From an uncultured Prevotella sp. (GTDB lineage: Bacteria; Bacteroidota; Bacteroidia; Bacteroidales; Bacteroidaceae): a stretch of DNA of 57,538 bases. Location of the stretch: positions 1 to 57,538 of the forward strand of contig CAMYVQ010000015.1 in assembly GCA_947302435.1 (NCBI GenBank), written 5' to 3'. The translations under genes were made by a program, and so were the position numbers. Of the stretch, positions 1 to 8,927 are shown one piece after another. Each line of letters starts with the position of its first letter. Positions within the stretch are counted from its first letter, which is position 1. Under the pieces are notes generated by a model, which was given only the letters and a program-made list of their open reading frames with translations, had not been told where the DNA came from and did not search any database.

Positions 1-469
1 AGTCAGCGTATGAAGCCAAAGTCTTGGCAAATTCCTTCTGAGAAACCTTCAGAGCCTTCTTGGCCTCGTCGAACTCGGGAGTTCCCTTCTCGACACCTAC
101 GGGCTTGCCCTCTTCCTCTGGATAGAAGCGCAGGTTCTCCAACAGCAGAGCCTCACCCATTTTCAGAGCCTTGGCAGCATCTTGAGCCTTAGCGCAGTCG
201 GGAGCGAAAGCCACGGGCACGCCGAGTGCCTTCTCTACGGCTTCGCGAATCTGTCCCAGTGACTTTTTCTTGTCAACCTTTCCTTTGGGCTTGCCCATGT
301 GGCTCATGATGATGACAGCACCACCGTCGGCCAGAATCTTCTTCAGTGTGGGCAGGGCACCACGGATACGGGTGTCGTCGGTAATCTTACCATTCTCGTC
401 TAAGGGCACGTTGAAGTCAACGCGCACGATTGCCTTTTTACCGGCAAAGTTGAATTCGTTGATTGTCAT
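1..469 (-). CDS. pgk: Phosphoglycerate kinase, N-terminal part (cut by window edge)
   Basis: Glycolytic enzyme that interconverts 1,3-bisphosphoglycerate + ADP and 3-phosphoglycerate + ATP in the cytosol. Reading from the ATG at 469 leftwards gives a protein starting [20 protein letters not shown], the typical Pgk N-terminus. The substrate-binding motif RVDFNVPL follows at about residues 17-24. Further typical stretches are [22 protein letters not shown] and [12 protein letters not shown]. About 156 of the usual ~400-420 residues are in the window; the rest lies to the left of base 1. The ATG is preceded by A/T-rich DNA and no Shine-Dalgarno sequence, as usual in this phylum. A TAnnTTTG promoter element lies about 50 bases upstream. 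The identification is secure. Confidence 0.96.
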   Translation of the reverse strand, partial: MTINEFNFAGKKAIVRVDFNVPLDENGKITDDTRIRGALPTLKKILADGGAVIIMSHMGKPKGKVDKKKSLGQIREAVEKALGVPVAFAPDCAKAQDAAKALKMGEALLLENLRFYPEEEGKPVGVEKGTPEFDEAKKALKVSQKEFAKTLASYAD

Positions 470-521
470 AATATTACTAATGTTTTGAAAAAGAAAAAAA
501 ATTCAGTTGTTCATTCGAACG

Positions 522-529
522 CAAAGATA
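522..529 (-). promoter_or_regulatory. Likely -7 promoter element of pgk
   Basis: On the minus strand this reads TATCTTTG, a match to the Bacteroidota -7 consensus TAnnTTTG, about 50 bases upstream of the pgk ATG. No clear -33 TTTG is seen at the expected distance, so the call rests on one half-site and its position. Confidence 0.5.
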
Positions 530-592
530 CGAATAATTGTCAGTATTCGGTTATTCACGTTTTATTATTTATACTTTTTTTGCTGTTTTACA

Positions 593-3580
593 TTATTCAT
601 TCGTCATCTCCTTGTCTTCCAACCGTCTTTCTTTCGATTTTGAACAGATCAGGAAATAAGGGCAAGTGGCGCAACGCTGACGGTCGTCTGTGGGTGTGAA
701 GGCAATGTCGGGGTTGAATATCTCGTTGACTTTTTCCCTAAGTAGTTTTGAGAAAATGGCACGATAGTCTTCCACATCATTGATGCGTTCCTTGCCAAAT
801 GAGAGTATGGGATCATAGTCGTCACCGCCTGCATGCTGGATAAAGAGCAAGGCTGGACTGACAGGTAACTGGGCGGCATTGTATTTTGGGGACGTTCGTA
901 CAATGAGGCCATATAGAAACGTCTGGAGATAATAGTCACTATGGTTGTTTATGTTTTCAGGGAGGAAGATGCTTTCGACATCGGCCATCGGTGTCAGTCG
1001 TCTGCTCCCCGTCTTGTAGTCAACCACGCGAATCCGTTCTTCGTTCAGTCCTGTCGCTGGGTTCTTTTCTGAGATACAATCCAAGCGGTCAATACGTCCA
1101 CCTATGGTTGTTGTCAAGTGTGGCGTCTCAATGGTTGCCGTGGTGAGACATTCCAATCCAATGATGGAGAATGGGGCCAGACGTTTGTCAATGTTGAGCA
1201 ATTGGCGCAGATAGTGTATGATGACCTCGCGGTTGATGAGTTGCAAGCCATTGAAACTCTTGCTCAGATGACGGCTTGCCGTTGAGGGGTCGAGTCCGAA
1301 GAGTTCTTGTTGGAATGCCATGTCGACTGCCTGTTCGATTTCCACGCCTGATTTGAGCAGCTCGTCGATGTCGCGAGCGAGAATCTGACGGCTCTTCTGG
1401 GTAAGACGGGTGTAGATGATGCGTGATGCCTCGTGGAAGATGTTGCCAAAGATGCGGTTGTCGATGGTGTCATCCTCACTCTCGTTGTTCTCGCGCAAAT
1501 TACACACATAATTATAGAAGAACTGAAGCTGGCAACGCATATACTTGTTGATGGCAGTGGGGGTGAGTAGGGGTGAGGTGGTCTTCTCATTCCGCTTGGC
1601 ATCGAAATGGTTCAGCAGGCGTTCCATGACCTCGGGTGTCTTGTCGATGGCGTGTGGAGCAAAGGGACTAAACTTCTGTCCGGCTTGAAGCGTACTGAGG
1701 GAGAAGGTATGAGGGCTCTCAACCATCAACTGTAGCATGAAGCGTGACATCTCACAACTGCGTCCGTCGGTGGTCGCATTGTTGTACATGATGGTGATGT
1801 CGCTGGTGCGCTGCAGGAGTCGGTGGAAATAATAGGAATAGATGGACACCTTATGGTCGATGGTAGTCAACCCGTATGCTTTGCGAATGCTATAGGGAAT
1901 AAATGAGCTGTCGTTGACTCCTTTGGGCATGTTGCCTTCGTTGCATGACAATATCAGCAAATGGTCGAAGTCGAGGTTGCGGGTTTCGAGTACGCCCATG
2001 ATTTGAAGACCCTCAGCCGGTTCTCCATGGAAGGGTACGCTTGTCGAAGAGATCAGTTGGCTGACGAGCCGTTGCAGGGTGATGATGTCGACGACGAGGT
2101 CGCCACATGCCACAAGCCCTTTCAGCCTGTTCAACAAAGTGTACATGCGGAAGAGCGATTCCTGAGTCAGTGGGTCGGTTTGCCGGTCTTGTATTTCGAT
2201 GTTGCGAGCCACTATCTGAATGATTTCGCACAACCAGCCAAGGAGTTGTTCGTGACGGTCATAATGGGTGAAAAGGAGTGTTGTACCTTCGTCGATATGA
2301 AGTTCGGAGCTTGAGGGATAGTAAAGATGCCGTTCGCGTAATGAACGCTGAAGCGAAGGCGCGTTCTCTGAGATATACCTGCTGTAAGGGTGATTGAGCA
2401 CGGCACTGATCTGAGCCAGTCGGAAACTCTCACGCTGTTGGCTATATCCGATGGTTTGGAGGTTGAGCAAAAGGGTGACGAGTGCTGCCGCTGGTGATTG
2501 TATGAGAGGGTAGCCAGTAGTGATGTTCACCTTGTCGATCTCGTCGGGCAGACAATGAATGATGGTTTGAAGTAATCCTTCGTTGCATAGGACAACGGCA
2601 GTGCGACGACCATCCGCGATACGTTGATAGCCGGTTCCGTCGTCTGCCTTCTCCTCCTTGAGCCAAGTGCTGATATAGCGTGCTTGTGCATTCTCGGTAG
2701 GTGCGGCAATATAGTGGATGTTTCGAGGGATAGAGAATTGTTGGTAGATGTCAGGGCTGGCATTGTTGAACTCGTTAGGGAAGTCTGACAGATAGCTGGC
2801 AATATGCTGGCCTGCTTCGTTGGTGGCTTGTGGACGTATGGAAGATGGCATATAGTACGTGTCGAAATCCCAGTAGAAATGGGCCATACCTCGTTTGCGG
2901 ATCTGGTCGAAGAGCCTTTGCTCAACCTCTTGAATCATGTTGAACCCTACGAAGACGTAATTCTTGTATTCAAAGTCAATGTCCGTTTGCTGGGCCACTT
3001 CACGATAGAGGGCACCTTCGTATGCCAGGTTCTGTTCGGCAAGCCGATTGTTGAAAGAGTGGTATATGTCGCCCATACGTGACCAAAGACGGAGGAAACG
3101 TTCTTTGAGTTCGGAGTTGTGGGTGGCAGAAAAGTTGCTGAAGAACTTTCGGATGATATCGAGCTGTTCGGGGGTGAGATAGGACACATCGTCAAGTTCA
3201 TGGAGGTCGCGCAGATTGGCAAACACCTTGTCGGCATCGGCCATGTGCTTGTCGAGGTCGTCGAAGTCGGTGATGAGCACCTGTCCCCATCCGTAGAAAT
3301 GATCGAGTGTCTCGTCGATGCCCGTCTGCTCGGTGAAACTTCGATGGAGGTCACACACCAGTTTGATGGGGTCGGCCACCAGTCGTTCGGAGTGGTGTCG
3401 GAATAGTTCGCTGATGGTCATGTAGGCAGGACTCCATATTGGTTTTTCCGCGAGATGTGCCAGCTCGTCACTCAGGAAAAGAGCTGCACGCTTGTTAGGA
3501 AATACTACGGCAACTTGCGAAAGGTCGTGGCCGAACTTCCGAATCAGGTCTTCAGCCACATATTGTAGAAATGTCTTCAT
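593..3580 (-). CDS. addB: AddB-like PD-(D/E)XK nuclease with Fe-S cysteines
   Basis: Probable nuclease/scaffold subunit of an AddAB-type double-strand-break processing enzyme, about 995 residues. The start is the ATG at 3580 (MKTFLQYVAEDLI), which overlaps the stop of the upstream helicase gene as ATGA; a longer open frame upstream runs into that gene and is not needed. The N-terminal half has a degenerate helicase fold (VAVVFPNKRAALFLSDELA). The C-terminal half carries a RecB-type nuclease: GRIDRLD followed by VVDYKTG with D854 and K856. Cysteines at about C683 and at C970, C973 and C979 (C-x2-C-x5-C) match the four-cysteine Fe-S staple of AddB. Function in recombinational repair is inferred from domain content and from coupling to the AddA-like gene. 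Confidence 0.85.
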   Translation of the reverse strand: MKTFLQYVAEDLIRKFGHDLSQVAVVFPNKRAALFLSDELAHLAEKPIWSPAYMTISELFRHHSERLVADPIKLVCDLHRSFTEQTGIDETLDHFYGWGQVLITDFDDLDKHMADADKVFANLRDLHELDDVSYLTPEQLDIIRKFFSNFSATHNSELKERFLRLWSRMGDIYHSFNNRLAEQNLAYEGALYREVAQQTDIDFEYKNYVFVGFNMIQEVEQRLFDQIRKRGMAHFYWDFDTYYMPSSIRPQATNEAGQHIASYLSDFPNEFNNASPDIYQQFSIPRNIHYIAAPTENAQARYISTWLKEEKADDGTGYQRIADGRRTAVVLCNEGLLQTIIHCLPDEIDKVNITTGYPLIQSPAAALVTLLLNLQTIGYSQQRESFRLAQISAVLNHPYSRYISENAPSLQRSLRERHLYYPSSSELHIDEGTTLLFTHYDRHEQLLGWLCEIIQIVARNIEIQDRQTDPLTQESLFRMYTLLNRLKGLVACGDLVVDIITLQRLVSQLISSTSVPFHGEPAEGLQIMGVLETRNLDFDHLLILSCNEGNMPKGVNDSSFIPYSIRKAYGLTTIDHKVSIYSYYFHRLLQRTSDITIMYNNATTDGRSCEMSRFMLQLMVESPHTFSLSTLQAGQKFSPFAPHAIDKTPEVMERLLNHFDAKRNEKTTSPLLTPTAINKYMRCQLQFFYNYVCNLRENNESEDDTIDNRIFGNIFHEASRIIYTRLTQKSRQILARDIDELLKSGVEIEQAVDMAFQQELFGLDPSTASRHLSKSFNGLQLINREVIIHYLRQLLNIDKRLAPFSIIGLECLTTATIETPHLTTTIGGRIDRLDCISEKNPATGLNEERIRVVDYKTGSRRLTPMADVESIFLPENINNHSDYYLQTFLYGLIVRTSPKYNAAQLPVSPALLFIQHAGGDDYDPILSFGKERINDVEDYRAIFSKLLREKVNEIFNPDIAFTPTDDRQRCATCPYFLICSKSKERRLEDKEMTNE

Positions 3581-6500
3581 TGTTCTGATTCCTTGAGGTG
3601 TACTTCTTCGATTTGGTTGGAATAGACATACCAGAGGTAGCCACGAATGTTCTGATAGCCCATGGAGCTGAGCAGCTGCATGTATCGACACACTTGTTCA
3701 TGGTAATCAAGTCGGGGACGACCGAACTTGAAGTCAACAACTATGGTCTGTTGCCCGTCGGTCATTACCCGGTCGGGTCGCCGCTCGTATGTCTGGCCAG
3801 TCTTGGGGTCAACATTGAGGATGGTACACTCGTTGAAGAGTGTCCATTTCTTGGTGTACCATTCAGCAACCTGCGGATGCTCGATGCGTTTGCGTATCAT
3901 TTGTTTGATGCGTTCATGCGTGAGCTTTTGGTCGTATAGGACACCGTCGAGTTCCATGCGTCTAAGTGCCTGGTCGATGTCTGATGTGGTGCGAATGGTG
4001 GAAAACACATTGTGGAGAATGCAGCCCATCTGGATATAATTGTCTTGCTGTTGCTGTTTGTCGTCGTCGGGCAGGGCAAAGCGACGGCTGTCGTTGCTCT
4101 GCTTGAATTCCACCTTCTGGGAGAACACTTGTAGAAACAGGGGAAGGGGCTTGCTCTGGCGAAGGAAAACGTTGGCTTCCTTCGTATCCTCTTTCTTTTT
4201 TCCGGTGATGGAAAGTGTGGCGGCCATGTCTCCATATTCGAAGACCAAAGGAGCCTGTACATCCTCCACCCCTTCAAGGATGGCATTGTCCAGCGTGTCA
4301 AGAATCTCGGGCAGTGTCTGTTCGATAAGTCCTGAACGGCTGCTTTTGGCACCTCGCTTGCCGATGACATAGAGGGCGCGTGAAGCACGGGTGAAAGCCA
4401 CGTAGAGCAGGTTCATGTTATCGACAACATTCTGCTGGTGCTCTTCTTCGTAATCTTCTTGATAGATAGTGCCTTTCATCCCTTTCTGACTATAGTCGAT
4501 GGGGACGATGGGAAGTTGGTTGAAAGGCTCCTCGTCAGGACGGCACCAGAGAATGTCGTTGTGCTCCATCTTCCAGTCGCAGAAGGGGACGAAAACGTAT
4601 GGGAACTCAAGACCCTTCGACTTGTGGATGCTGATGATACGGATACCGTTGATTTCAGGGCTTTGGATGGTTTGCGAACAGATGTTCTCATCCCATTCGC
4701 GAAGGAAGCGGTTGAGATCGGTCGTCTGTTCGTTGACAAAGGTGGCCACGCTGTCGTAGAATGCGCAGAGGTAGGCACTCTGCCCCTCCATCGCCTGAAG
4801 GTTGAAGAGGGCAAAAAGCCGCTCCGTCAGTTCATAGAGAGGCAGACACTTCAGTTCGTCCCGATGTTGTAGAAATTCGATGGGCAACATGTTGTCGAGC
4901 GCATCGGTGTAGGGATGTTGTGTACAAGTGTCGGCTAAGTATGCTTTGGCAATATAGTCATTCTCGTCTGTCAGATAACGGATGGCTTGTACGATGGTTT
5001 GAACGGCAGGCGAGGCATCCAAACGGAAAGCCTCGTCGCTGACGATGGGAATCTCAGGCATCTGCTCCATGAAATAGTTGGCAATGAGTGGGATGAGATG
5101 ATTGGAGCGTACAAGAATGGCAATTTTGGTGGCAGGTATATTGCTGTCAATGAGACGGGAGATTTGGGTCAGGAGCGTTTCGAGTACATGCTCTTGATAG
5201 TCTTCAGAAGGAAGAAGCCTGACGTTGACATAGCCGTCGTTTGCTTTTTCCTGAGGCACTTTTTGCTCCACGTCATTGTAGGCATTGACCTCTTCAAGTT
5301 CGGCTGCTTTCCTGAAGAAGGCATTGTTGAAGCTGACGACATACCGGCTTGAACGGAAGTTGGTGTCGAGGTTCTTGAAGGTCAGACGTTCTTCGGCATT
5401 CTCAAACTCCTGTTCGATGTTGCCCAACAAACGCCAGTCGCCACTTCTCCAGCGATAGATGCTTTGCTTCACGTCGCCTACGATGAGGTTCTCGCTATGG
5501 GCGTGGCTCATGGTCTCTTCGAGCAACACCTTGAAGTTCTGCCATTGCACGGTGGAGGTGTCTTGAAACTCATCGATCATGATGTGTTCCAACTGAGTGC
5601 CGATCTTTTCGAAGATAAAGGGGGAATCGCTGCCTTCGATGAGGTCGTGCAGCAGTTGTTGGGTGTCGCTCAACAAAAAGCGGTTGGCCGATTCGTTCAG
5701 TTCGCGCACCTTGCTCTCAATGCTTTCCAAAAGGCGTAATTGGTTGAGGTGAAGCAACGTGAGGTCAGCCGACTTGTAGAGTTTCCATTGTAAAGGACGT
5801 TCCTCTGTGGCTTGACGCAGAAGGTTTTCTAACTTTCCGTTTGCCAATGCTTGAATCTCCATGCGTCGGGGATGGGTTTTCTTACACCAGGCGTCGGGAT
5901 TGTCGATGCAGTTTGACACCCGAGTGCCGAGAACACTTTCGTCGAAGATCCCATTGCGTAATTTGAGGAACAGACCAGCCACTCCCGATGTGCTATAGGA
6001 GAGATCGTTGACGGTGAAGCCAGCCCTCTCTAATTCTTCGATGAACTCGTCGCCGATGGCTTTCATGCGCTTTTTCGCATCGTCGCGAATCTTTCGGAGC
6101 ATGGCAGTATAATCGTCGATGAATCCCGGTATGCGCATCTTTTCGTAGAGCATCTTGCTTTCCCTCTTGTAGAAGTCCTTAAAGATAGTGCGACCAAACA
6201 ACTTGAGTTGTCCGATGATGTTCCACGAACGGTCGTCACTGATGTTTTCCATGATGTACTTCAGAATCCATTGAAGCATCTGGTCGGTGGCCGAGAGATT
6301 CTCAATGACCTCATCGACAGCCAGCTCTTCCACTTGACGGTCGTTGAGTCCGATGGTGAGATTGGCGGTTAGGTCGAGCTCGCGTGCAAGATTCCTAAGA
6401 ATGCTTTGGAAAAAGGAGTCGATGGTGTCGATGCGGAAATAGCTGTAATTATGGAGCAAATTGCCAAGTGCCACTCCAGCCTGCCTTGCGACAAATTCGG

Positions 6501-6756
6501 GAGAGGCGTCAAGCTCCCTGCAAATGACATCGGCATAGTCTTTTGAGGAGGGAAGGTTGCGCCAGATGCCATAGAGCTGGCTGAGAATGCGCATCTTCAT
6601 CTCCTCGGTGGCCTTGTTGGTGAAAGTGACGGCAAGAATCTGCTTGTAGGCTTGCGGATTGCGTACCACAAGCTTGATGTACTCCGTGGCGAGTGTGAAA
6701 GTCTTTCCGCTTCCCGCGCTTGCCTTATATATAATAAGAGGTGTGGTTTGGTGCAT
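3577..6756 (-). CDS. addA: AddA-like UvrD-family helicase-nuclease
   Basis: ATP-dependent DNA helicase with a C-terminal nuclease, 1059 residues, probably the motor subunit that resects double-strand breaks together with the overlapping AddB-like product. Seen in sequence: Walker A ASAGSGKT at residues 12-19, Walker B/motif II DEFQDTS starting at D395, motif IV-V stretches around ISIHKSKGLEFPYVFVP, and motif VI VAFTRASRALYVIGK. Near the C-terminus, RPDRVMTDG followed by VVDFKFG (D1008, K1010) is the RecB-type nuclease core. The gene starts 18 bases beyond the end of the DUF5686 gene on the same strand and its stop overlaps the AddB start by four bases, so the pair is translationally coupled. 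The alternative name RecB-like is possible, but no RecC or RecD partner is present. Confidence 0.9.
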   Translation of the reverse strand: MHQTTPLIIYKASAGSGKTFTLATEYIKLVVRNPQAYKQILAVTFTNKATEEMKMRILSQLYGIWRNLPSSKDYADVICRELDASPEFVARQAGVALGNLLHNYSYFRIDTIDSFFQSILRNLARELDLTANLTIGLNDRQVEELAVDEVIENLSATDQMLQWILKYIMENISDDRSWNIIGQLKLFGRTIFKDFYKRESKMLYEKMRIPGFIDDYTAMLRKIRDDAKKRMKAIGDEFIEELERAGFTVNDLSYSTSGVAGLFLKLRNGIFDESVLGTRVSNCIDNPDAWCKKTHPRRMEIQALANGKLENLLRQATEERPLQWKLYKSADLTLLHLNQLRLLESIESKVRELNESANRFLLSDTQQLLHDLIEGSDSPFIFEKIGTQLEHIMIDEFQDTSTVQWQNFKVLLEETMSHAHSENLIVGDVKQSIYRWRSGDWRLLGNIEQEFENAEERLTFKNLDTNFRSSRYVVSFNNAFFRKAAELEEVNAYNDVEQKVPQEKANDGYVNVRLLPSEDYQEHVLETLLTQISRLIDSNIPATKIAILVRSNHLIPLIANYFMEQMPEIPIVSDEAFRLDASPAVQTIVQAIRYLTDENDYIAKAYLADTCTQHPYTDALDNMLPIEFLQHRDELKCLPLYELTERLFALFNLQAMEGQSAYLCAFYDSVATFVNEQTTDLNRFLREWDENICSQTIQSPEINGIRIISIHKSKGLEFPYVFVPFCDWKMEHNDILWCRPDEEPFNQLPIVPIDYSQKGMKGTIYQEDYEEEHQQNVVDNMNLLYVAFTRASRALYVIGKRGAKSSRSGLIEQTLPEILDTLDNAILEGVEDVQAPLVFEYGDMAATLSITGKKKEDTKEANVFLRQSKPLPLFLQVFSQKVEFKQSNDSRRFALPDDDKQQQQDNYIQMGCILHNVFSTIRTTSDIDQALRRMELDGVLYDQKLTHERIKQMIRKRIEHPQVAEWYTKKWTLFNECTILNVDPKTGQTYERRPDRVMTDGQQTIVVDFKFGRPRLDYHEQVCRYMQLLSSMGYQNIRGYLWYVYSNQIEEVHLKESEQ

Positions 6757-6774
6757 ATATTGTGTTTAAATAGA

Positions 6775-8802
6775 TTACCATCGATGGAACAACTCGATTG
6801 TGAACTTCACTCCGAACTTGTTGAACTTCCACTGACTCATATTGCCGAAGATGCCGATGGAGCATAAGCGTGTTGTAAAGCCATATCCGATTTCCCAATA
6901 AGGATGGGTGTCTTCGAGGAGTACGCCGTTCCAATAGAATCGTTCACGTTCAATGTATCGTCCGACGATTGGCAGGAATGAGGTCATCATGAGTGGTGAG
7001 TCGAAACTGACATTGGAATTGATATAGTAGGACGAGACGTTATAGAGACGGGAATCAAGCAGTTGGAAGCTGCCCGACCAATCATCGTCCCAACCGCCTT
7101 GAAGATAGTCTTCACTGAAGTTTGCGTAATCCATGAAGTAGTTGTTGCGCTTGTCCGTATAGAAGCCACCGCCCAGTCGTAGGTTGAGCAGTTGGGTGCG
7201 GGGCAGGCGGAAGATGCGTGAAGCAGTGGCCTCCCAACGGCCATAGCTCAATTCGTAGTTCTTGAATTTCAATCCCTGCTCATAGTTGACACTAAACAGT
7301 GGCCCCTTCTTCCACGGTTGAAAAATCATGGTGATGCTTGGTGCCATACTTTTGTAGACTTCGGGCATACCGAATGCCTTCATGTGCTCTTTGTGAAGGG
7401 CAGTACGACGGTGATAGACAAGACCTTCTTCCACGCGGAGCCAGTTGGTCACACGCATGCTGTTGGTGATTTTCACCATGTTGTCGTCGAAGGTCGTGAG
7501 GTCGTATTCCTCAAGTTCCAGCATATCGCCTTTCTTTTCTTTCAAATCTTCGACCACTGACGAGTTACCAATGCGGTTACCGTTGTTCCAACTGATTTCC
7601 AGATAATTGTTCCACTTCTCACTGTAAGTGTATCGTAAAGGCAGCTGATAGAAGAATTGTCGGATCTTGAAGTTGTAGCCAAGGGTAGGGTTGAACTGAA
7701 TCGAGCTGTTAGGCGTGAAATGATAGTTAACCGCAAGTTTCATCTTGTAGGAAAGTCCCCGGCTATGGCTATAGTTCAAATACTGAGGTTGGAGGATAGG
7801 GGAGAGGTGTAGGGAGAAATGCTGATTCCCTGTCTCATGGCTTTTTACAAGGTAAGTTCCAATATCCCATCCTATGTCTCTTAGCGTATGGAGGGTCATC
7901 GAACGGGTTGTCGTGTCCTTTTCAAGTGTGTCGTCCTTGTGGGTCATGGTCGAGTCGTAACGTTCAAGAACGGCTTTCTCACGGGGAGAAAGTTGCATGG
8001 GACGTATCTTGTCGAGTATGTTGCGTGTGGTCTTGGTGCTGTCGATGGTATCGGGAAGGTTGGGCAGCTCGTAGACGGAAACGAACGACGAGTTGATGCG
8101 GTTGCCCATGAAACGGAAATCCACATCGGTCTTGCAAGTCGATGGCAACACTGTCTTGTTTTTCCATTTCTCAAATCCCTGATGGATTGTCGTATGGAAT
8201 TTAATCATATCGTATTCACCCTGAATGTCGACATCGAGGATACGGCCAGTCGATAGTAAAACGGTGGCCTCTCCTTTCACCAGTTGGGTGTTGTTGCCCA
8301 ACAAGGGCCTGAACTCCACGGTGGCTTGACGGATTCCCGATTGCCTGACACGATAGCGGTAATAGATCCTGTTGTCGGGATTGAAGGGTGAAAGGATATG
8401 GTTTCCGTAAAGTGTCGTGGAATAAAGTTGTGGGACGGAAAACTCATTAAGCACTGAGAATGGCTTGCGTTCGTGTGGGACAGTGGTGAAAAAAAGGTCT
8501 GGTTTCACCCTGATGTCGTTGATGTCGTAAAACGACACCTGGCTGAATTGTTCACTCACATACTGCCGCTCTTTCTTGGCGAAAGAATACATGTTGGGAA
8601 TGAGCCACAGGGTGAAATTCCTCCGTTGTGTGTCGTAGAAGAACTTCGTGTAGCAATTTGTGGTGAATGTGTCAATCTTGTGGTGATAATTCTTATGATA
8701 GGTGAACATGCGGTTGAGTACCAGCGAATCGGTCTCTCTGGCACTGATACTGCAACAAACAGACAGCATGACAAAGCAAAATAAGAGATATGCATGTTTC
8801 AC
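6775..8802 (-). CDS. DUF5686 family outer-membrane protein
   Basis: Protein of about 675 residues with a signal peptide (KHAYLLFCFVMLSVCCSISA) and a long region rich in alternating aromatic and polar residues that ends in aromatic Trp, as outer-membrane barrels do. It matches the Bacteroidota DUF5686 family by its N-terminal FYDTQRRNFTLWLIPNMYSF-type region and the YYRYRV, GEATVLLSTGRILDVDIQGE and C-terminal YWEIGYGFTT stretches. Larger members carry a carboxypeptidase-regulatory-like domain in front; this one lacks it. The reading frame begins with GTG at 8802 and has no in-frame ATG before the signal peptide, so GTG is the probable start. The cellular role is unknown. It sits upstream of addA on the same strand, with no obvious functional link. 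Confidence 0.8.
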   Translation of the reverse strand: MKHAYLLFCFVMLSVCCSISARETDSLVLNRMFTYHKNYHHKIDTFTTNCYTKFFYDTQRRNFTLWLIPNMYSFAKKERQYVSEQFSQVSFYDINDIRVKPDLFFTTVPHERKPFSVLNEFSVPQLYSTTLYGNHILSPFNPDNRIYYRYRVRQSGIRQATVEFRPLLGNNTQLVKGEATVLLSTGRILDVDIQGEYDMIKFHTTIHQGFEKWKNKTVLPSTCKTDVDFRFMGNRINSSFVSVYELPNLPDTIDSTKTTRNILDKIRPMQLSPREKAVLERYDSTMTHKDDTLEKDTTTRSMTLHTLRDIGWDIGTYLVKSHETGNQHFSLHLSPILQPQYLNYSHSRGLSYKMKLAVNYHFTPNSSIQFNPTLGYNFKIRQFFYQLPLRYTYSEKWNNYLEISWNNGNRIGNSSVVEDLKEKKGDMLELEEYDLTTFDDNMVKITNSMRVTNWLRVEEGLVYHRRTALHKEHMKAFGMPEVYKSMAPSITMIFQPWKKGPLFSVNYEQGLKFKNYELSYGRWEATASRIFRLPRTQLLNLRLGGGFYTDKRNNYFMDYANFSEDYLQGGWDDDWSGSFQLLDSRLYNVSSYYINSNVSFDSPLMMTSFLPIVGRYIERERFYWNGVLLEDTHPYWEIGYGFTTRLCSIGIFGNMSQWKFNKFGVKFTIELFHRW

Positions 8803-8807
8803 AGCTC

Positions 8808-8815
8808 CAAAATTA
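8808..8815 (-). promoter_or_regulatory. TAATTTTG -7 element next to the DUF5686 start
   Basis: Minus-strand TAATTTTG fits TAnnTTTG, but it ends only five bases before the GTG at 8802. If it is used, the transcript would be leaderless or nearly so. No matching -33 element is seen, so it may be fortuitous. Confidence 0.35.
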
Positions 8816-8871
8816 CAAATAAAAAATGAATAAGGTGTTGTTTTTTAAAATTAATTGTCTGTTAAATGCCG

Positions 8872-8898
8872 TTGTTTCGAATATTATCATTAATTTTG
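8872..8898 (+). promoter_or_regulatory. Promoter of aspS
   Basis: TTG at 8872-8874 and TAATTTTG at 8891-8898 fit the Bacteroidota -33/-7 promoter pattern, with 16 bases between them. The expected transcription start is about 20-25 bases before the aspS ATG at 8928. This argues against the earlier ATG at 8826, which would lie upstream of the promoter. Confidence 0.65.
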
Positions 8899-8927
8899 CA
8901 GCTAAATCTGACAAAAACATTATAGAA

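Noticed and set aside
8826..8927. Upstream ATG at 8826 as aspS start
   Set aside because: It would add 34 A/T-rich non-family residues and lies upstream of the -33/-7 promoter at 8872-8898.
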